Positions 1 through 9,477 of a stretch of DNA of 64,000 bases are shown in pieces. The stretch covers positions 62,001 through 126,000 of the forward strand of contig WBUH01000005.1 in the NCBI GenBank assembly GCA_008933805.1, read 5' to 3'. The notes under the pieces were generated by a model. It saw only the letters and a list, made by a program, of their open reading frames with translations. It made no database searches and was not told where the DNA came from. Each line of letters starts with the position of its first letter. The first letter of the stretch is position 1. Origin of the DNA: Bacteroidota bacterium. GTDB lineage: Bacteria; Bacteroidota; Bacteroidia; UBA8524. The position numbers and the translations under genes were made by a program.

Positions 1-40
1 AGAGAAGGTGCTTACTACTATTTGATATTTTTATTTGAAT

Positions 41-139
41 ACAGGATTGAAATCCTGTTCTGTTGCGATTACCTTGTGAAACGGGACTTAAGTCCCGTTT
101 CACAAGGTAATTTCAATAACAATGGGTTTAAACCCATTG
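41..139. repeat. Cluster of three palindromes
   Basis: Three adjacent inverted repeats lie downstream of the VOC gene. Positions 41-58 have 8-bp arms, 68-111 is a perfect 44-bp palindrome centred on CTTAAG, and 120-139 is a perfect 20-bp palindrome centred on TTTAAA. The stems differ, but each keeps an AT centre flanked by G-run/C-run arms, like the short palindromes at 11118-11141 and 11163-11178. They look like members of one dispersed palindromic repeat family. No coding function is visible in 1-154. Confidence 0.8.
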
Positions 140-154
140 CCCACAACACAAACA

Positions 155-178
155 CAAAACCCCGCGTGGGGCGGGGCT
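155..178 (-). terminator. Intrinsic terminator of the VOC gene
   Basis: Read on the minus strand, CCCCGC pairs with GCGGGG around a 5-base loop (160-165 with 171-176), followed by TTTT. It starts about 30 bp past the stop of the VOC gene. Confidence 0.65.
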
Positions 179-206
179 GCAATAGATAGTTTTATTATAG
201 TGGTGC

Positions 207-584
207 TTAGTTATTGTTTTCAGCAAAGGTGATTACAAAACCGTCAGGGTCTAGCGCGCTAAACTCAACCGCCCCGTAAAAGGTGGTTTCCAAGCTGGTT
301 AAAATGGCGTCTTTGTAAACAAACCCATCGTAAAACTGCTGTATGTTTTGCATATTGATATACAGCAACAGCGAGCCTCCGGGTTCACGGTGTATTTGGG
401 GTAGTGTGTTACCCAAACTCGTCATGGTTTGCAACATTATCGTAACGCTGCCGTTCACCAGCATAGCCCAATCGTAGGGAACAGCTTCGGGCATAGTTAC
501 AACGGTTAAGAAACCAAGCGATTTGTAAAACTCAATAGACGCATTAATGTCTTTAACAAATAAATTAGGGGCTAATCGTTCCAT
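207..584 (-). CDS. VOC family protein (glyoxalase/bleomycin-resistance fold)
   Basis: A 125-residue protein with the paired beta-alpha-beta-beta-beta pattern of vicinal-oxygen-chelate proteins. It opens with APNLFVKDINASIEFYKSLG and ends with the typical FSALDPDGFVITFAEN strand pair. Members bind a metal and act as small dioxygenases, isomerases, glutathione transferases or antibiotic-binding proteins; the substrate cannot be read here. The length is that of a one-domain VOC protein. It is a single gene with a terminator on each side. The family call is firm, the function open. Confidence 0.85.
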   Translation of the reverse strand: MERLAPNLFVKDINASIEFYKSLGFLTVVTMPEAVPYDWAMLVNGSVTIMLQTMTSLGNTLPQIHREPGGSLLLYINMQNIQQFYDGFVYKDAILTSLETTFYGAVEFSALDPDGFVITFAENNN

Positions 585-640
585 AGTTTGATTGTTTAAA
601 TTTTCAACTTTATTATGATGATAATATAAATACGATTATC

Positions 641-685
641 TAAAAAACAAAAAAGCCCGGATAAAAATTTATCCGGGCTTAACTT
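641..685 (-). terminator. Terminator of clpC
   Basis: A perfect 13-bp stem (653-665 with 668-680) closes on a 2-base loop. On the minus strand it is followed by a T-rich run. It begins about 22 bp after the clpC stop codon. Confidence 0.85.
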
Positions 686-702
686 ATTGGTGGACATAAA
701 TT

Positions 703-3240
703 TTAGTTCTCTTCAGCAGGAGTATCTTTTTTGCGTTTGCTTTCCTTTTTAGGGGCTGCGCCAAACTTCAACTCCTCGGCATCTTTCTCATGCGATACCT
801 CAATTACCTCACCTTCAGCCAACTCGTGTTTCAAAATTTCCTCGGCAATAGGGTCTTCCAAGTATTTTTGAATGGCACGGTTCAACGGGCGGGCACCAAA
901 ATCGGCGTCAAACCCTTTATCGGCCAAAAACTCTTTAGCACTATCGGTAAGTTTAATTTTAAAACCAACGCTCTCAATGCGTTTCTCCAACTTAGCCACA
1001 GCTATATCCAATATCAATATAATATCTTCTTTCGTCAACGGATTGAAGATAATTACATCATCGATACGATTTAAGAACTCAGGCGAGAAGAAACGTTTCA
1101 ACGCTGTTTCTATCACCGATTTTGAGTTGGTATCTGTAGCTGTTGATTTGGCTGTTGTACTGAAACCAACACCTTGTCCAAAGTCTTTCAACTGGCGTGA
1201 ACCGATGTTTGAAGTCATTAGGATAATGGTATTCCTAAAATCCACCTTACGGCCAAGGCTATCCGTTAAAAAGCCTTCGTCCAACACCTGCAACAGTATG
1301 TTAAATACATCGGGGTGAGCTTTTTCAATCTCATCCAACAAAATAACGCTGTAAGGTTTGCGACGTACTTTTTCAGTAAGCTGTCCGCCTTCTTCGTAAC
1401 CGATATATCCCGGAGGTGCACCCACCAACCTTGATACGGCAAATTTTTCCATGTATTCGCTCATATCAATACGTATCAGGGCTTCTTCGCTGTCAAACAA
1501 ATAACGTGAAAGGGCTTTAGCCAATTCGGTTTTACCCACACCGGTAGGCCCTAAGAATACAAACGAACCGATGGGACGGTTGGGGTCTTTCAATCCCGCA
1601 CGGGTACGTTGGATGGCTTTGGCCAGTTTTTCAATGGCTTTGTCCTGTCCTATTACCCTACCCTTCAATTCTTCCGACATTTTAAGCAAACGCAAACCTT
1701 CGCTTTGTGCAATACGCTTAGCAGGCACACCTGTAATCATTGCTACCACTTCGGCTACGTCTTCTTCGGTTACGGTAAATTTCTGGGTTTTGGTTTCTTC
1801 TTCCCAACGGGCTTTTTCGGCGTCCAACTGCTCTATCAGTTGTTTTTCTTTATCGCGCAGTTTAGCAGCCTCTTCGTATTTCTGGCTTTTCACTACACGG
1901 TTTTTCTCAACCTTAATGTCCTCAATCTTACGCTCCAAGTCCAAAATACCTTCGGGCACGTGTATATTGTTCAAATGCACGCGGGCACCTGCTTCATCCA
2001 GCACGTCAATGGCTTTGTCGGGCAAAAAGCGGTCGCTCATGTAACGGTTGCTCAGTTGCACGCAAGCTGCCAAGGCTTCTTGAGTGTAAGTAACCGAGTG
2101 ATGCTCTTCGTATTTTTCTTTGATGTTGTTTAGTATCTCAACGGTTTCTTCAGGGCTGGTAGGTTCTACCATCACTATTTGGAAACGACGTTCCAACGCT
2201 CCGTCTTTCTCGATATACTGGCGGTACTCATCCAAAGTGGTGGCACCAATACATTGTATATCGCCACGTGCCAACGCAGGTTTAAACATATTTGAAGCAT
2301 CCAATGAACCTGATGCTCCACCTGCACCTACGATGGTGTGTATTTCATCAATAAACAATATCACATCGGGCGATTTCTCCAACTCGTTCATCACGGCTTT
2401 CATACGCTCTTCAAACTGGCCGCGGTACTTGGTACCGGCTACCAGCGAGGCTAAATCCAGCGTAACCACACGTTTGTTAAACAATACCCTTGATACTTTG
2501 CGCTGAATAATGCGCAAGGCCAAACCTTCAGCAATGGCGGTTTTACCTACACCGGGCTCACCTATCAATACAGGGTTGTTCTTTTTACGGCGGCTAAGAA
2601 TTTGCGATACACGCTCAATTTCTTTTTCACGGCCCACAATGGGGTCAAGCTTACCTTCCTCGCCTGCTTTGGTCAAATCACGGCCAAAGTTGTCAAGCAC
2701 GGGAGTTTTAGATTTACTGTCGGGTTTCTTTCCTTCGTTGGCCTTTTTCTCTTCGCGGTAATAATCTTCGGGAGAGTCGGCAGGAAATTCATTGCGTACA
2801 TCGGGCACATTATCTTCCAATGCGGCTTTAAAAATTTCATAGGTAACGCCATATTGGCTTAATACCTGTGATGCCACATTGTCCTCATCACGCAATATTG
2901 ACAGTAAAAGATGTTCAGTACCTATCACATCGGCTTTAAAAATCTTAGCCTCCAGATAGGTTATTTTCAATGCCTTTTCGGCCTGTTTGGTAAGGGGTAT
3001 GTTGTTTAGATTAGCTGTGGTGCCCGTAGCCGTGCCCCTGATATTATCCTCAATCGACTTTTTAAGCCTGATAAGGTCAACATCAAGCAAACGCAACGCC
3101 TGTAAAGCCTTGCCTTCGCCTTCGCGTATTATACCCAACAACAAATGTTCGGTACCAATGTAGTCGTGCCCCAGCCTAATGGCTTCTTCCCTGCTGTATT
3201 GTATTACTTCCTTTACACGGGGCGAAAATTTAGCTTCCAT
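703..3240 (-). CDS. clpC: ATP-dependent Clp protease ATP-binding subunit ClpC
   Basis: An 845-residue AAA+ unfoldase that feeds substrates to the ClpP peptidase in the cytoplasm. Residues 1-145 hold the two Clp-N repeats, each with a GTEHLLL motif. The first AAA+ domain has Walker A GEPGVGKT at about 227-234 and Walker [13 protein letters not shown]-like coiled segment ([15 protein letters not shown]) identifies ClpC rather than ClpA or ClpB. The second AAA+ domain has GPTGVGKT and the sensor region [11 protein letters not shown] lysine-rich tail ends the protein. It is monocistronic: TATATTTG lies about 50 bp upstream and a strong terminator follows. clpP is not in the window. Confidence 0.97.
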   Translation of the reverse strand: MEAKFSPRVKEVIQYSREEAIRLGHDYIGTEHLLLGIIREGEGKALQALRLLDVDLIRLKKSIEDNIRGTATGTTANLNNIPLTKQAEKALKITYLEAKIFKADVIGTEHLLLSILRDEDNVASQVLSQYGVTYEIFKAALEDNVPDVRNEFPADSPEDYYREEKKANEGKKPDSKSKTPVLDNFGRDLTKAGEEGKLDPIVGREKEIERVSQILSRRKKNNPVLIGEPGVGKTAIAEGLALRIIQRKVSRVLFNKRVVTLDLASLVAGTKYRGQFEERMKAVMNELEKSPDVILFIDEIHTIVGAGGASGSLDASNMFKPALARGDIQCIGATTLDEYRQYIEKDGALERRFQIVMVEPTSPEETVEILNNIKEKYEEHHSVTYTQEALAACVQLSNRYMSDRFLPDKAIDVLDEAGARVHLNNIHVPEGILDLERKIEDIKVEKNRVVKSQKYEEAAKLRDKEKQLIEQLDAEKARWEEETKTQKFTVTEEDVAEVVAMITGVPAKRIAQSEGLRLLKMSEELKGRVIGQDKAIEKLAKAIQRTRAGLKDPNRPIGSFVFLGPTGVGKTELAKALSRYLFDSEEALIRIDMSEYMEKFAVSRLVGAPPGYIGYEEGGQLTEKVRRKPYSVILLDEIEKAHPDVFNILLQVLDEGFLTDSLGRKVDFRNTIILMTSNIGSRQLKDFGQGVGFSTTAKSTATDTNSKSVIETALKRFFSPEFLNRIDDVIIFNPLTKEDIILILDIAVAKLEKRIESVGFKIKLTDSAKEFLADKGFDADFGARPLNRAIQKYLEDPIAEEILKHELAEGEVIEVSHEKDAEELKFGAAPKKESKRKKDTPAEEN

Positions 3241-3289
3241 TTATTTTATATATCCTTTCCTTAAAAAAGCTGTTCGTAGTATGAAATTA

Positions 3290-3297
3290 CAAATATA
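3290..3297 (-). promoter_or_regulatory. Probable -7 element of the clpC promoter
   Basis: The minus strand reads TATATTTG, an exact match to the Bacteroidota -7 consensus TAnnTTTG, 50 bp upstream of the clpC ATG. A TTTG lies 23 bp further upstream, which is longer than the usual 19-bp spacing, so the -33 element is uncertain. Confidence 0.45.
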
Positions 3298-3378
3298 ATT
3301 CCATTTTGTACCCACAATCCCAAACCGGGTTAGGAACATTACAACGCAAATTGTATTGTAATGTACATAAATCTAAAC

Positions 3379-3416
3379 AAAAAAGCCGCCTTTTTTGTTC
3401 AAAGGCGGCTTTTTAA
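3379..3416 (-). terminator. Terminator of the two-gene T9SS operon
   Basis: A 10-bp stem (AGCCGCCTTT at 3384-3393 with AAAGGCGGCT at 3401-3410) has T-rich tracts on both sides. It starts about 33 bp after the stop of the 807-residue protein and ends the operon before clpC. Confidence 0.85.
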
Positions 3417-3448
3417 TAGATAAAAGCGAGTTTATCGTGAACGTATTT

Positions 3449-5872
3449 TTATTTAGCTACTACAAACTTTTGTACGCTGTTAAAATATTTACTGCTAAAC
3501 TGGCAGAAGTAGATACCTGACGATAAGGCATCTGCAGGCAGAGAAATAGTGTTATTTCCTGCTGAGAAGCTGATGTTATGGGTAGCTACGGTTTTGCCCG
3601 TAATATCAAGAATGTTTACAGTGGCTACATCATCATAATTGCAGCCGATGGCTAGATTTAGGGTGTTTGCAACCGGTACAGGGTATAGACCCATGTTGAT
3701 GTTTTTACCCAAATCAGCAATGCTTTGGCCTTTTTGTACTATTACCACACGGGTAACAGGGGCAGCATTGTTTCCGGCAGCATCAGCTACTGTAAAGGTT
3801 ACGATGTAAGTACCTTCGGTAGAAGAATCAACGGTTGATGTGTTGATGTTTACATTAGCACTGATGTTACCATCCATATCATCACAAGCAGTAGCACCCA
3901 AATCAGTGTACTTTTGGCCTCTTGGGTGGTATACGGTATCAGCACCTATTTTAACAATGTAAGGAGCAATCAAATCACCGCGTTTGCCAACATCGGTACG
4001 GTTACGCGGGTACATTTTCCAGTTACCGTGTGCGTATGACATAGTACCTTGGAAAACAGGTAACAACTCGCCGTTGTTTAATGAATCGGTATTAAAGGTA
4101 AAGCCCAAATCGTTTGAGTAGTTTTCGCCACGGAAACCTACGGTTGCGTTTTGGTTGGTATGTACGCTAAACTCACCAAAGTTGCTGGGAGCATCAGGGT
4201 TTTCGTTGATTACGTAAGCATTGGTAAAACGTACTTGCATTGCCTCGTAAGGCTCTTTGCTAAAGGTTGGAGAGATTAACGAGTCTATTAGCAAGTAATC
4301 AACGTTTGGCATTTGCTTGCAACGGCCTGCCATGGTGAATTTAACACCTTCAAGGAAGGTAACACCAAATGAGTTTGACACGCTGCCGAATGGGTCGCTA
4401 CCCAAGTTGAACCTTTCGGTTACAAGGGCCTGAGTGATTATAACAGAGTCGCCGCGTTTCCAATCAGTAACACCGTCGCCCAAGGTAGGACGTACAAATA
4501 TTGCCGACCAAGGAGCATTGCCCGCTTGGATGGTGAACAAGCCTAAATCATTAGCTGCGTTGGTAGATATTACTACACCGGGTACGCTGATGTTGAACAA
4601 GGTATCGGTAACAAACATGCTACCGCCGTTGCTGTATGGAGTTTGCTGAATATCGCTGATGTTGTTTACACCGTTCAATACTTTGTAAGCTGAGTTTAGT
4701 GCAAGGCTATCAGGTGAAAAAATGTAGTTACCGCTGTTATCGGTAGCTTTAATGTAGTACTTAACTATCGTGCCGGCTGCTTGTGCAGGTATTTGCGCGC
4801 TGTATGTGCTGCCGCTGGCAGTCATGTTTACTGAAGTGAATGTGGTATTGTTATACCCTACCGCATAGTACAACACGGCAGATGCTACTGCTGTATCATC
4901 AGTAATGGTAGCAGAGATTACAGGAGTTGAAGTTGGCAACACAATGGTTGGGTTGCGTTTAATTTTTGAAACGCTTGGAGGTTCAGCCAATGGCAAAGCA
5001 ATATCGCTGGGGTATAGCGGAGCTAAGTAGTATTGTTTGCTGCCTGCGTTTCCACTTTCGGTAACTACACCGCGTATGTGGCTAAGTTTAGCACCCAATG
5101 CAGGAGGGGTAAAGTTTACAGGTGTATTAGGGTCGTTATCCAAGTTATCGTTACGGTAGTAGCCTGAGTAGTCGCGCATACTCAATACGTTTCCGTTAGC
5201 ATCTTTCACGCCCCAAAACCAACGTTGTCCGCTTGCGCTTACGTTGTCAATGATTACGTTTTTAATCTCTACATACACACCTTCCCATTGTTCGCCGGTA
5301 GCAAACTGTGGTTCCATAGTACCTGAATTGTTCACCATAAGGTCGGCAATGGTAATGGTTTGAGGAGTGATGGTATTACCCAAGCTGATTACCTGAGTAG
5401 GGATAGGCAATACGTACAATTGGGTATGACCTTGGAAATATCCGATACGGGCAGTAACCCTTACTTTACGGCCTTTTTTCAAGTTTTGTTCAAACTGGCT
5501 GGCAGCTTCCAACGCCGATTTTGTAGGGCGAGGGCTAAGTGCAGCAGTATCAAACATTACTTCAACACCACACCAAGAGCGGTTGCTGGCTTCTTGGATG
5601 AATGCTGAACGGCGGTTTGATGATAAACCGTATGATGCGGGGTCGAAAGTAACTATACCTTCTATAACTACTGTATCGCCATAGCGGGGGTTGCTTAGTA
5701 CAGGCCTCAAATAATCGGGCCATGTGCTGTCTTGTCCGGCAGTATTGTATTTAACCTGCGCCAAACGCGAAGGATTAATGTACTGCGTAGTGTCAATGGC
5801 TACCAATGGGTACTGTGCTTTTACCAGCACGGCACAAATTAGCAACAATAGGGTGAATACTGATTTTTTCAT
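3449..5872 (-). CDS. Secreted multidomain protein with T9SS type A sorting domain
   Basis: An 807-residue exported protein. A signal peptide (MKKSVFTLLLLICAVLVKAQ) is followed by a long beta-rich region with OB-like and Ig-like segments. Near residues 640-720 is a DUF5011-type cadherin-like domain (LGATACDDMDGNIS, then TYIVTFTVADAAGN). The last 80 residues form the type IX sorting domain, with MGLYPVPVANTLNL, VNILDITGKTV and LSSGIYFCQF. The protein should cross the outer membrane by T9SS and be cleaved or anchored. It lies 21 bp after the 692-residue gene, so the two form an operon. No catalytic motif is recognised; adhesion or binding of a surface polymer is an inference. Confidence 0.85.
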   Translation of the reverse strand: MKKSVFTLLLLICAVLVKAQYPLVAIDTTQYINPSRLAQVKYNTAGQDSTWPDYLRPVLSNPRYGDTVVIEGIVTFDPASYGLSSNRRSAFIQEASNRSWCGVEVMFDTAALSPRPTKSALEAASQFEQNLKKGRKVRVTARIGYFQGHTQLYVLPIPTQVISLGNTITPQTITIADLMVNNSGTMEPQFATGEQWEGVYVEIKNVIIDNVSASGQRWFWGVKDANGNVLSMRDYSGYYRNDNLDNDPNTPVNFTPPALGAKLSHIRGVVTESGNAGSKQYYLAPLYPSDIALPLAEPPSVSKIKRNPTIVLPTSTPVISATITDDTAVASAVLYYAVGYNNTTFTSVNMTASGSTYSAQIPAQAAGTIVKYYIKATDNSGNYIFSPDSLALNSAYKVLNGVNNISDIQQTPYSNGGSMFVTDTLFNISVPGVVISTNAANDLGLFTIQAGNAPWSAIFVRPTLGDGVTDWKRGDSVIITQALVTERFNLGSDPFGSVSNSFGVTFLEGVKFTMAGRCKQMPNVDYLLIDSLISPTFSKEPYEAMQVRFTNAYVINENPDAPSNFGEFSVHTNQNATVGFRGENYSNDLGFTFNTDSLNNGELLPVFQGTMSYAHGNWKMYPRNRTDVGKRGDLIAPYIVKIGADTVYHPRGQKYTDLGATACDDMDGNISANVNINTSTVDSSTEGTYIVTFTVADAAGNNAAPVTRVVIVQKGQSIADLGKNINMGLYPVPVANTLNLAIGCNYDDVATVNILDITGKTVATHNISFSAGNNTISLPADALSSGIYFCQFSSKYFNSVQKFVVAK

Positions 5873-5893
5873 ATTGTAATTAAAAAAGTGTTT

Positions 5894-7972
5894 CTATTTC
5901 AATATCACAAACTTACCTACCTGTATATGTCCGCTTTTCGAGTCTTTAACGGTAAACAGATAAGTGCCTGATGTAATGGAGCTTTTGGTGGTTGAGAGTA
6001 AATCCCAAGCGTGCTCACCGCCTGAGAATACGTTGCTGCCTACATCGCTAAAGTTCTCGTACCAGCGGATATCCTCGCCTTGGTAAGTTTCAGCATTGTG
6101 GTACAGTGTTGTAATAACATCGCCTGCAATGTTGTAGATGGTAATCGTGCACAACTCAGGGATGTTATAAAAGTATATTTTCTTGGTACGCGTGGTGGTT
6201 CCGTCCCATGCAGCTGTAGTGTTGTAAGGGTTGGGATACACTCCCACTTTGGTAGCAGGATTTTTAGTGTCAAAATTATTGGCACTTGCCCCTGCAAATA
6301 CCCTGAAATCATTTTCTGTAAACGATGACTCTAACGGCTCCAAACCCAATTCATCGTCGCCTTCGTCAAACGAAGTTACAATGAACATATACTGCCAACC
6401 GTTTAGCAACCCGTTCATTTCGTAGTGAAACGTATAGCCGGTAGTATCGCCGTCAAAGTACTTGGGTTGTGCCAGCTTAATTGATTCAAATCCATTGTTG
6501 AAACCAATTTTATTTCCTGCTGAATCCCATTGAGCCACCAAGTTTGATGAACCTATCAGGTTACCGCCTTTATCATCACCGGGGTTACTGCGGTAGATAC
6601 GGTAGCCTTCAAAATCTTTTTTCTTAGATATAGGGTCGATAGAATTAACCGCTGCTGCATCCCAGTAAATATCTACTTTGTTGGGCGAGGGTACAATTTT
6701 AACCTTTGGTGTACGGGGAGGCTCAGGCAATACATAACGGTCAAGTTTTCCGTTGTTGTTCAAATCCAACTCAGGTTTGTAAACTCCTTTACCATCCACA
6801 TCTTCACCCCTGTAGGTACGTTGCACCCAATTAAGATTACGTATTAGTTCTTCGCGGGCTTCGGGGCTGTCTTGCGGGCCGCCTTTTTGTTTGGCAGCCG
6901 TGTAGGCCATAGTTACTTTAAAACTCTCGCCGGGTTGCACATTAGCCAAAGGGCCTATGGATACTAATTGTATCAGGTTTGTGCCTAACTTAAGCTGATT
7001 AGCCACCGCAGGGTCTTGCAGGTTAATACCTTTGCGCAAGCGGTCGTATTTAGCAACATCATCCGCAGGAGGCACAAAATCATTCAATGATGAAAAGCCG
7101 AAAATCCAGAAGTTGGGGTTAATGCTCGGAGCGGGAAGTCCTGCCGCAAGCAAACTATCTTTATTGGCAGGGTGTATAAATTTGTTGCGCCACTCTGCCC
7201 CTAATATTCCGCAAGCACCGTACGAGCGGGTAAAATCCACATCATCACCATACACCTGGTACACGTATATAGTACCAAAGCTATCCACAAAACCGCCGCC
7301 GCCTTTGTTATAAAAGGCACTACCGCCGTCTTGCGTTACGTTTAGGTTACGTACTACTAAATCGTTCCATTGGCCTAACCAAACGCTGTCCCATACATCG
7401 TTACTTTTGTTGGTGATTTCGTAATCAACAATCACAAAATAATCGGCAAAGCTGTAGTTCCATGCGTATGTTTTCATGTTTACCGAGGCACGCAACGGAA
7501 ACTGGTGTTGTTGTATAGGAGTAACTGTACCGGGTATTACCACGTTACTATCCGTAAAAGTGGCGAAAAAATCTTGGTGCGATACTGCCGACGAACTAAA
7601 ATACTCGCTGTTGGCAAGAGTTGAACGAACATTTAAAGGGCCTGTAGCGGTAAATTCAAAACCGTCAAGACCTGCGCGATAACCTGAACTGGCATCATCT
7701 CCTACGGTAGATACACGGATTTCTCCGTTTACTTTGGCACCTATCCAAAGGCCGCCTTCAAACAAATGATTAATACCTGATTTAAGGGGATACTCCATAC
7801 TGGGCATACCCAAGGGGTTGGTAATTACACCCGGCCTGCCAATGGTACCTACGTTACTAATGGCTAAACCAATATTACCCACATCGGTTGAGAGTTGATG
7901 GTAGGGTATTACTTGTCCGTTTGCACAAAGGACAAGTAATGAACAGATTAGAACACAAAACGATTTCAACAT
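5894..7972 (-). CDS. Secreted protein with T9SS-like C-terminus
   Basis: A 692-residue protein with a signal peptide (MLKSFCVLICSLLVLCANGQ). The central part is aromatic-rich and beta-like. A fibronectin-like segment (KIVPSPNKVDIYWDAA, then DFEGYRIYRS) lies near residues 430-470. The C-terminus (VGVYPNPYNTTAAWDG, then TITIYNIAGDVITTL and SGTYLFTVKDSKSG) resembles the type IX sorting domain, somewhat diverged. It is the first gene of the operon with the 807-residue protein. Function unknown; surface exposure is inferred from the C-terminal domain. Confidence 0.8.
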   Translation of the reverse strand: MLKSFCVLICSLLVLCANGQVIPYHQLSTDVGNIGLAISNVGTIGRPGVITNPLGMPSMEYPLKSGINHLFEGGLWIGAKVNGEIRVSTVGDDASSGYRAGLDGFEFTATGPLNVRSTLANSEYFSSSAVSHQDFFATFTDSNVVIPGTVTPIQQHQFPLRASVNMKTYAWNYSFADYFVIVDYEITNKSNDVWDSVWLGQWNDLVVRNLNVTQDGGSAFYNKGGGGFVDSFGTIYVYQVYGDDVDFTRSYGACGILGAEWRNKFIHPANKDSLLAAGLPAPSINPNFWIFGFSSLNDFVPPADDVAKYDRLRKGINLQDPAVANQLKLGTNLIQLVSIGPLANVQPGESFKVTMAYTAAKQKGGPQDSPEAREELIRNLNWVQRTYRGEDVDGKGVYKPELDLNNNGKLDRYVLPEPPRTPKVKIVPSPNKVDIYWDAAAVNSIDPISKKKDFEGYRIYRSNPGDDKGGNLIGSSNLVAQWDSAGNKIGFNNGFESIKLAQPKYFDGDTTGYTFHYEMNGLLNGWQYMFIVTSFDEGDDELGLEPLESSFTENDFRVFAGASANNFDTKNPATKVGVYPNPYNTTAAWDGTTTRTKKIYFYNIPELCTITIYNIAGDVITTLYHNAETYQGEDIRWYENFSDVGSNVFSGGEHAWDLLSTTKSSITSGTYLFTVKDSKSGHIQVGKFVILK

Positions 7973-8241
7973 CCGGGTGCAAATATCGTAATAATCCCTT
8001 TAGCCTTTGTTAACAAAGTTTAAACTCTAATGAGTCAAAAAATTTAAAACCTGCTGTTTCTTACACGATTTTTTAAGCGTATGTTATTTTGTGCAACTAC
8101 GCCGCCCTGTGAATAAATTGGGAAGTACGGTTCTTTTTTATTACAAAAACCAAACAATTGAAAAACGCTTTGCACTTGCTATTGAGATAAAAAAGATACA
8201 TCTTTGCCATCCTTTAAAAAAGAGTATTTAAGAGCAGAGAT

Positions 8242-8589
8242 ATGTACACTTTCTTAACTATATTGATTATCATCGCAGCGTTGCTGCTTATATTGGTGGT
8301 ATTGGTTCAAAAGCCAAAAGGCGGCGGTTTGGCCTCACAGTTTTCATCATCAAACCTTGCTTTTGGTGTAAAACGTACTACTGATTTTATAGAAAAATCT
8401 ACTTGGGGTTTAGCTATTGCTATCATCATTCTTGCATTGGCCAGCAACTTTTTTGCAGGTACTACTGAAGAAGGTGCTAAAAAAGCAATCAACGCTGACC
8501 AGTTGGAAAACACTCAAGGTGCTACTCCAACAACTCCTGCTCAGCCACAACCGGCTCAACAAGCCCCGCCTGTTGACTCTAACAAATAA
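8242..8589 (+). CDS. secG: Preprotein translocase subunit SecG
   Basis: A 115-residue inner-membrane protein of the SecYEG channel. Two membrane helices (residues 2-20 and 52-70) flank the conserved loop QKPKGGGLASQFSSSNLAFG. A Gln/Pro-rich tail is common in Bacteroidota SecG. The 269-bp gap upstream holds a plausible but imperfect promoter: TTTG at 8169, and TTTG at 8203-8206 preceded by TACATC. The gene converges on the 235-residue hypothetical gene with one base between the stops and no terminator between them. Confidence 0.93.
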   Translation: MYTFLTILIIIAALLLILVVLVQKPKGGGLASQFSSSNLAFGVKRTTDFIEKSTWGLAIAIIILALASNFFAGTTEEGAKKAINADQLENTQGATPTTPAQPQPAQQAPPVDSNK

Positions 8590-8590
8590 T

Positions 8591-9298
8591 TTAATCTATT
8601 AACCGCACCAAGTATCTACCTGCTATAGGCAGCAAGGTTTCTTGTATGGGGTACTGTACATCACATTCTGCCAAATAAGTGGCCGGATTAGGTAGCTGTT
8701 TGTATTCTTTTACCAACTCTTTCTTAATATTTTCATAGGTATATACCAGCGAGTGGGGATACGTACCTACAAACTCGGTGTGAATGCCTCTAAAACGTTC
8801 TTCGGTACTTTCAAACACCGTAATGCGGTATTGATATACTTGTGTATCAGTAGCTCTGCCATTTTTTAGCAGCAAATACCCTTCGTTTTTATACAAGGGC
8901 AAAATGCCTACGGGCGATACATTTAGCTTTTCTTCAATGGTATCGTAGCGGTGCCGTCCGTCTTCAAGCCCCATTTTAAATCGCGGCAACGAGTATTCAA
9001 CAATGCGTTCAATCTCACCCATTAAATCATCATCTTTAATGGTGGTTTCGTACACCAGCTTCAATTTTTTAAAATCCACCTCACTAATTTCCTTCGGAAA
9101 CCCTTCTGACAAGTTTTTTTTGGTTTCGATAAATGTGTTCAGGTTGCGGTAATGATCCACCAACTCGGCCAGTTGGGGGTATAAGCGGTTCTCTTCAAAA
9201 TTTTTGTGGACGTGTTGCAGATAGGCAAGCAGCAAGTATTTCTTATACTCAAAGTCAACCCGTCCTTCAGTAAACCAATTCAATCCTAATGTTGTCAT
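8591..9298 (-). CDS. Conserved hypothetical protein (235 aa)
   Basis: A soluble protein with no signal peptide or membrane segment. It is rich in charged helices in the first half and has a beta-rich second half (GILPLYKNEGYLLLKNG, YRITVFES). The frame stays open to 9373, but the ATG at 9298 is preferred because AGAAAGGAAA lies just ahead of it and the protein body starts there (MTTLGLNWFTEG). No known domain is recognised. Confidence 0.7.
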   Translation of the reverse strand: MTTLGLNWFTEGRVDFEYKKYLLLAYLQHVHKNFEENRLYPQLAELVDHYRNLNTFIETKKNLSEGFPKEISEVDFKKLKLVYETTIKDDDLMGEIERIVEYSLPRFKMGLEDGRHRYDTIEEKLNVSPVGILPLYKNEGYLLLKNGRATDTQVYQYRITVFESTEERFRGIHTEFVGTYPHSLVYTYENIKKELVKEYKQLPNPATYLAECDVQYPIQETLLPIAGRYLVRLID

Positions 9299-9407
9299 GG
9301 TGCATTTCCTTTCTTCTACCTCTAATATACTAAAAACGCTGCAAGAAGTAAATGTAGTATTACGCACAGCCATAGCTTTGAGAATGGGGTATTGGCAAAC
9401 CCATAAA

Positions 9408-9448
9408 ACAAAATCCCCGATAACGGCTTGCTGTTATCGGGGATTTAA
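9408..9448 (-). terminator. Terminator of gltX
   Basis: A 14-bp perfect stem (9411-9424 with 9433-9446) with an 8-base loop is followed on the minus strand by TTTTGTTTTA. It starts about 30 bp after the gltX stop. Confidence 0.88.
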
Positions 9449-9477
9449 AAAGGTATTAAGTAACGGTGACCCGTCGC

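Noticed and set aside
1571-2133. Plus-strand frames of 157 and 174 residues inside clpC
   Set aside because: Antisense shadows of a fully conserved gene; no domain and no start signal.
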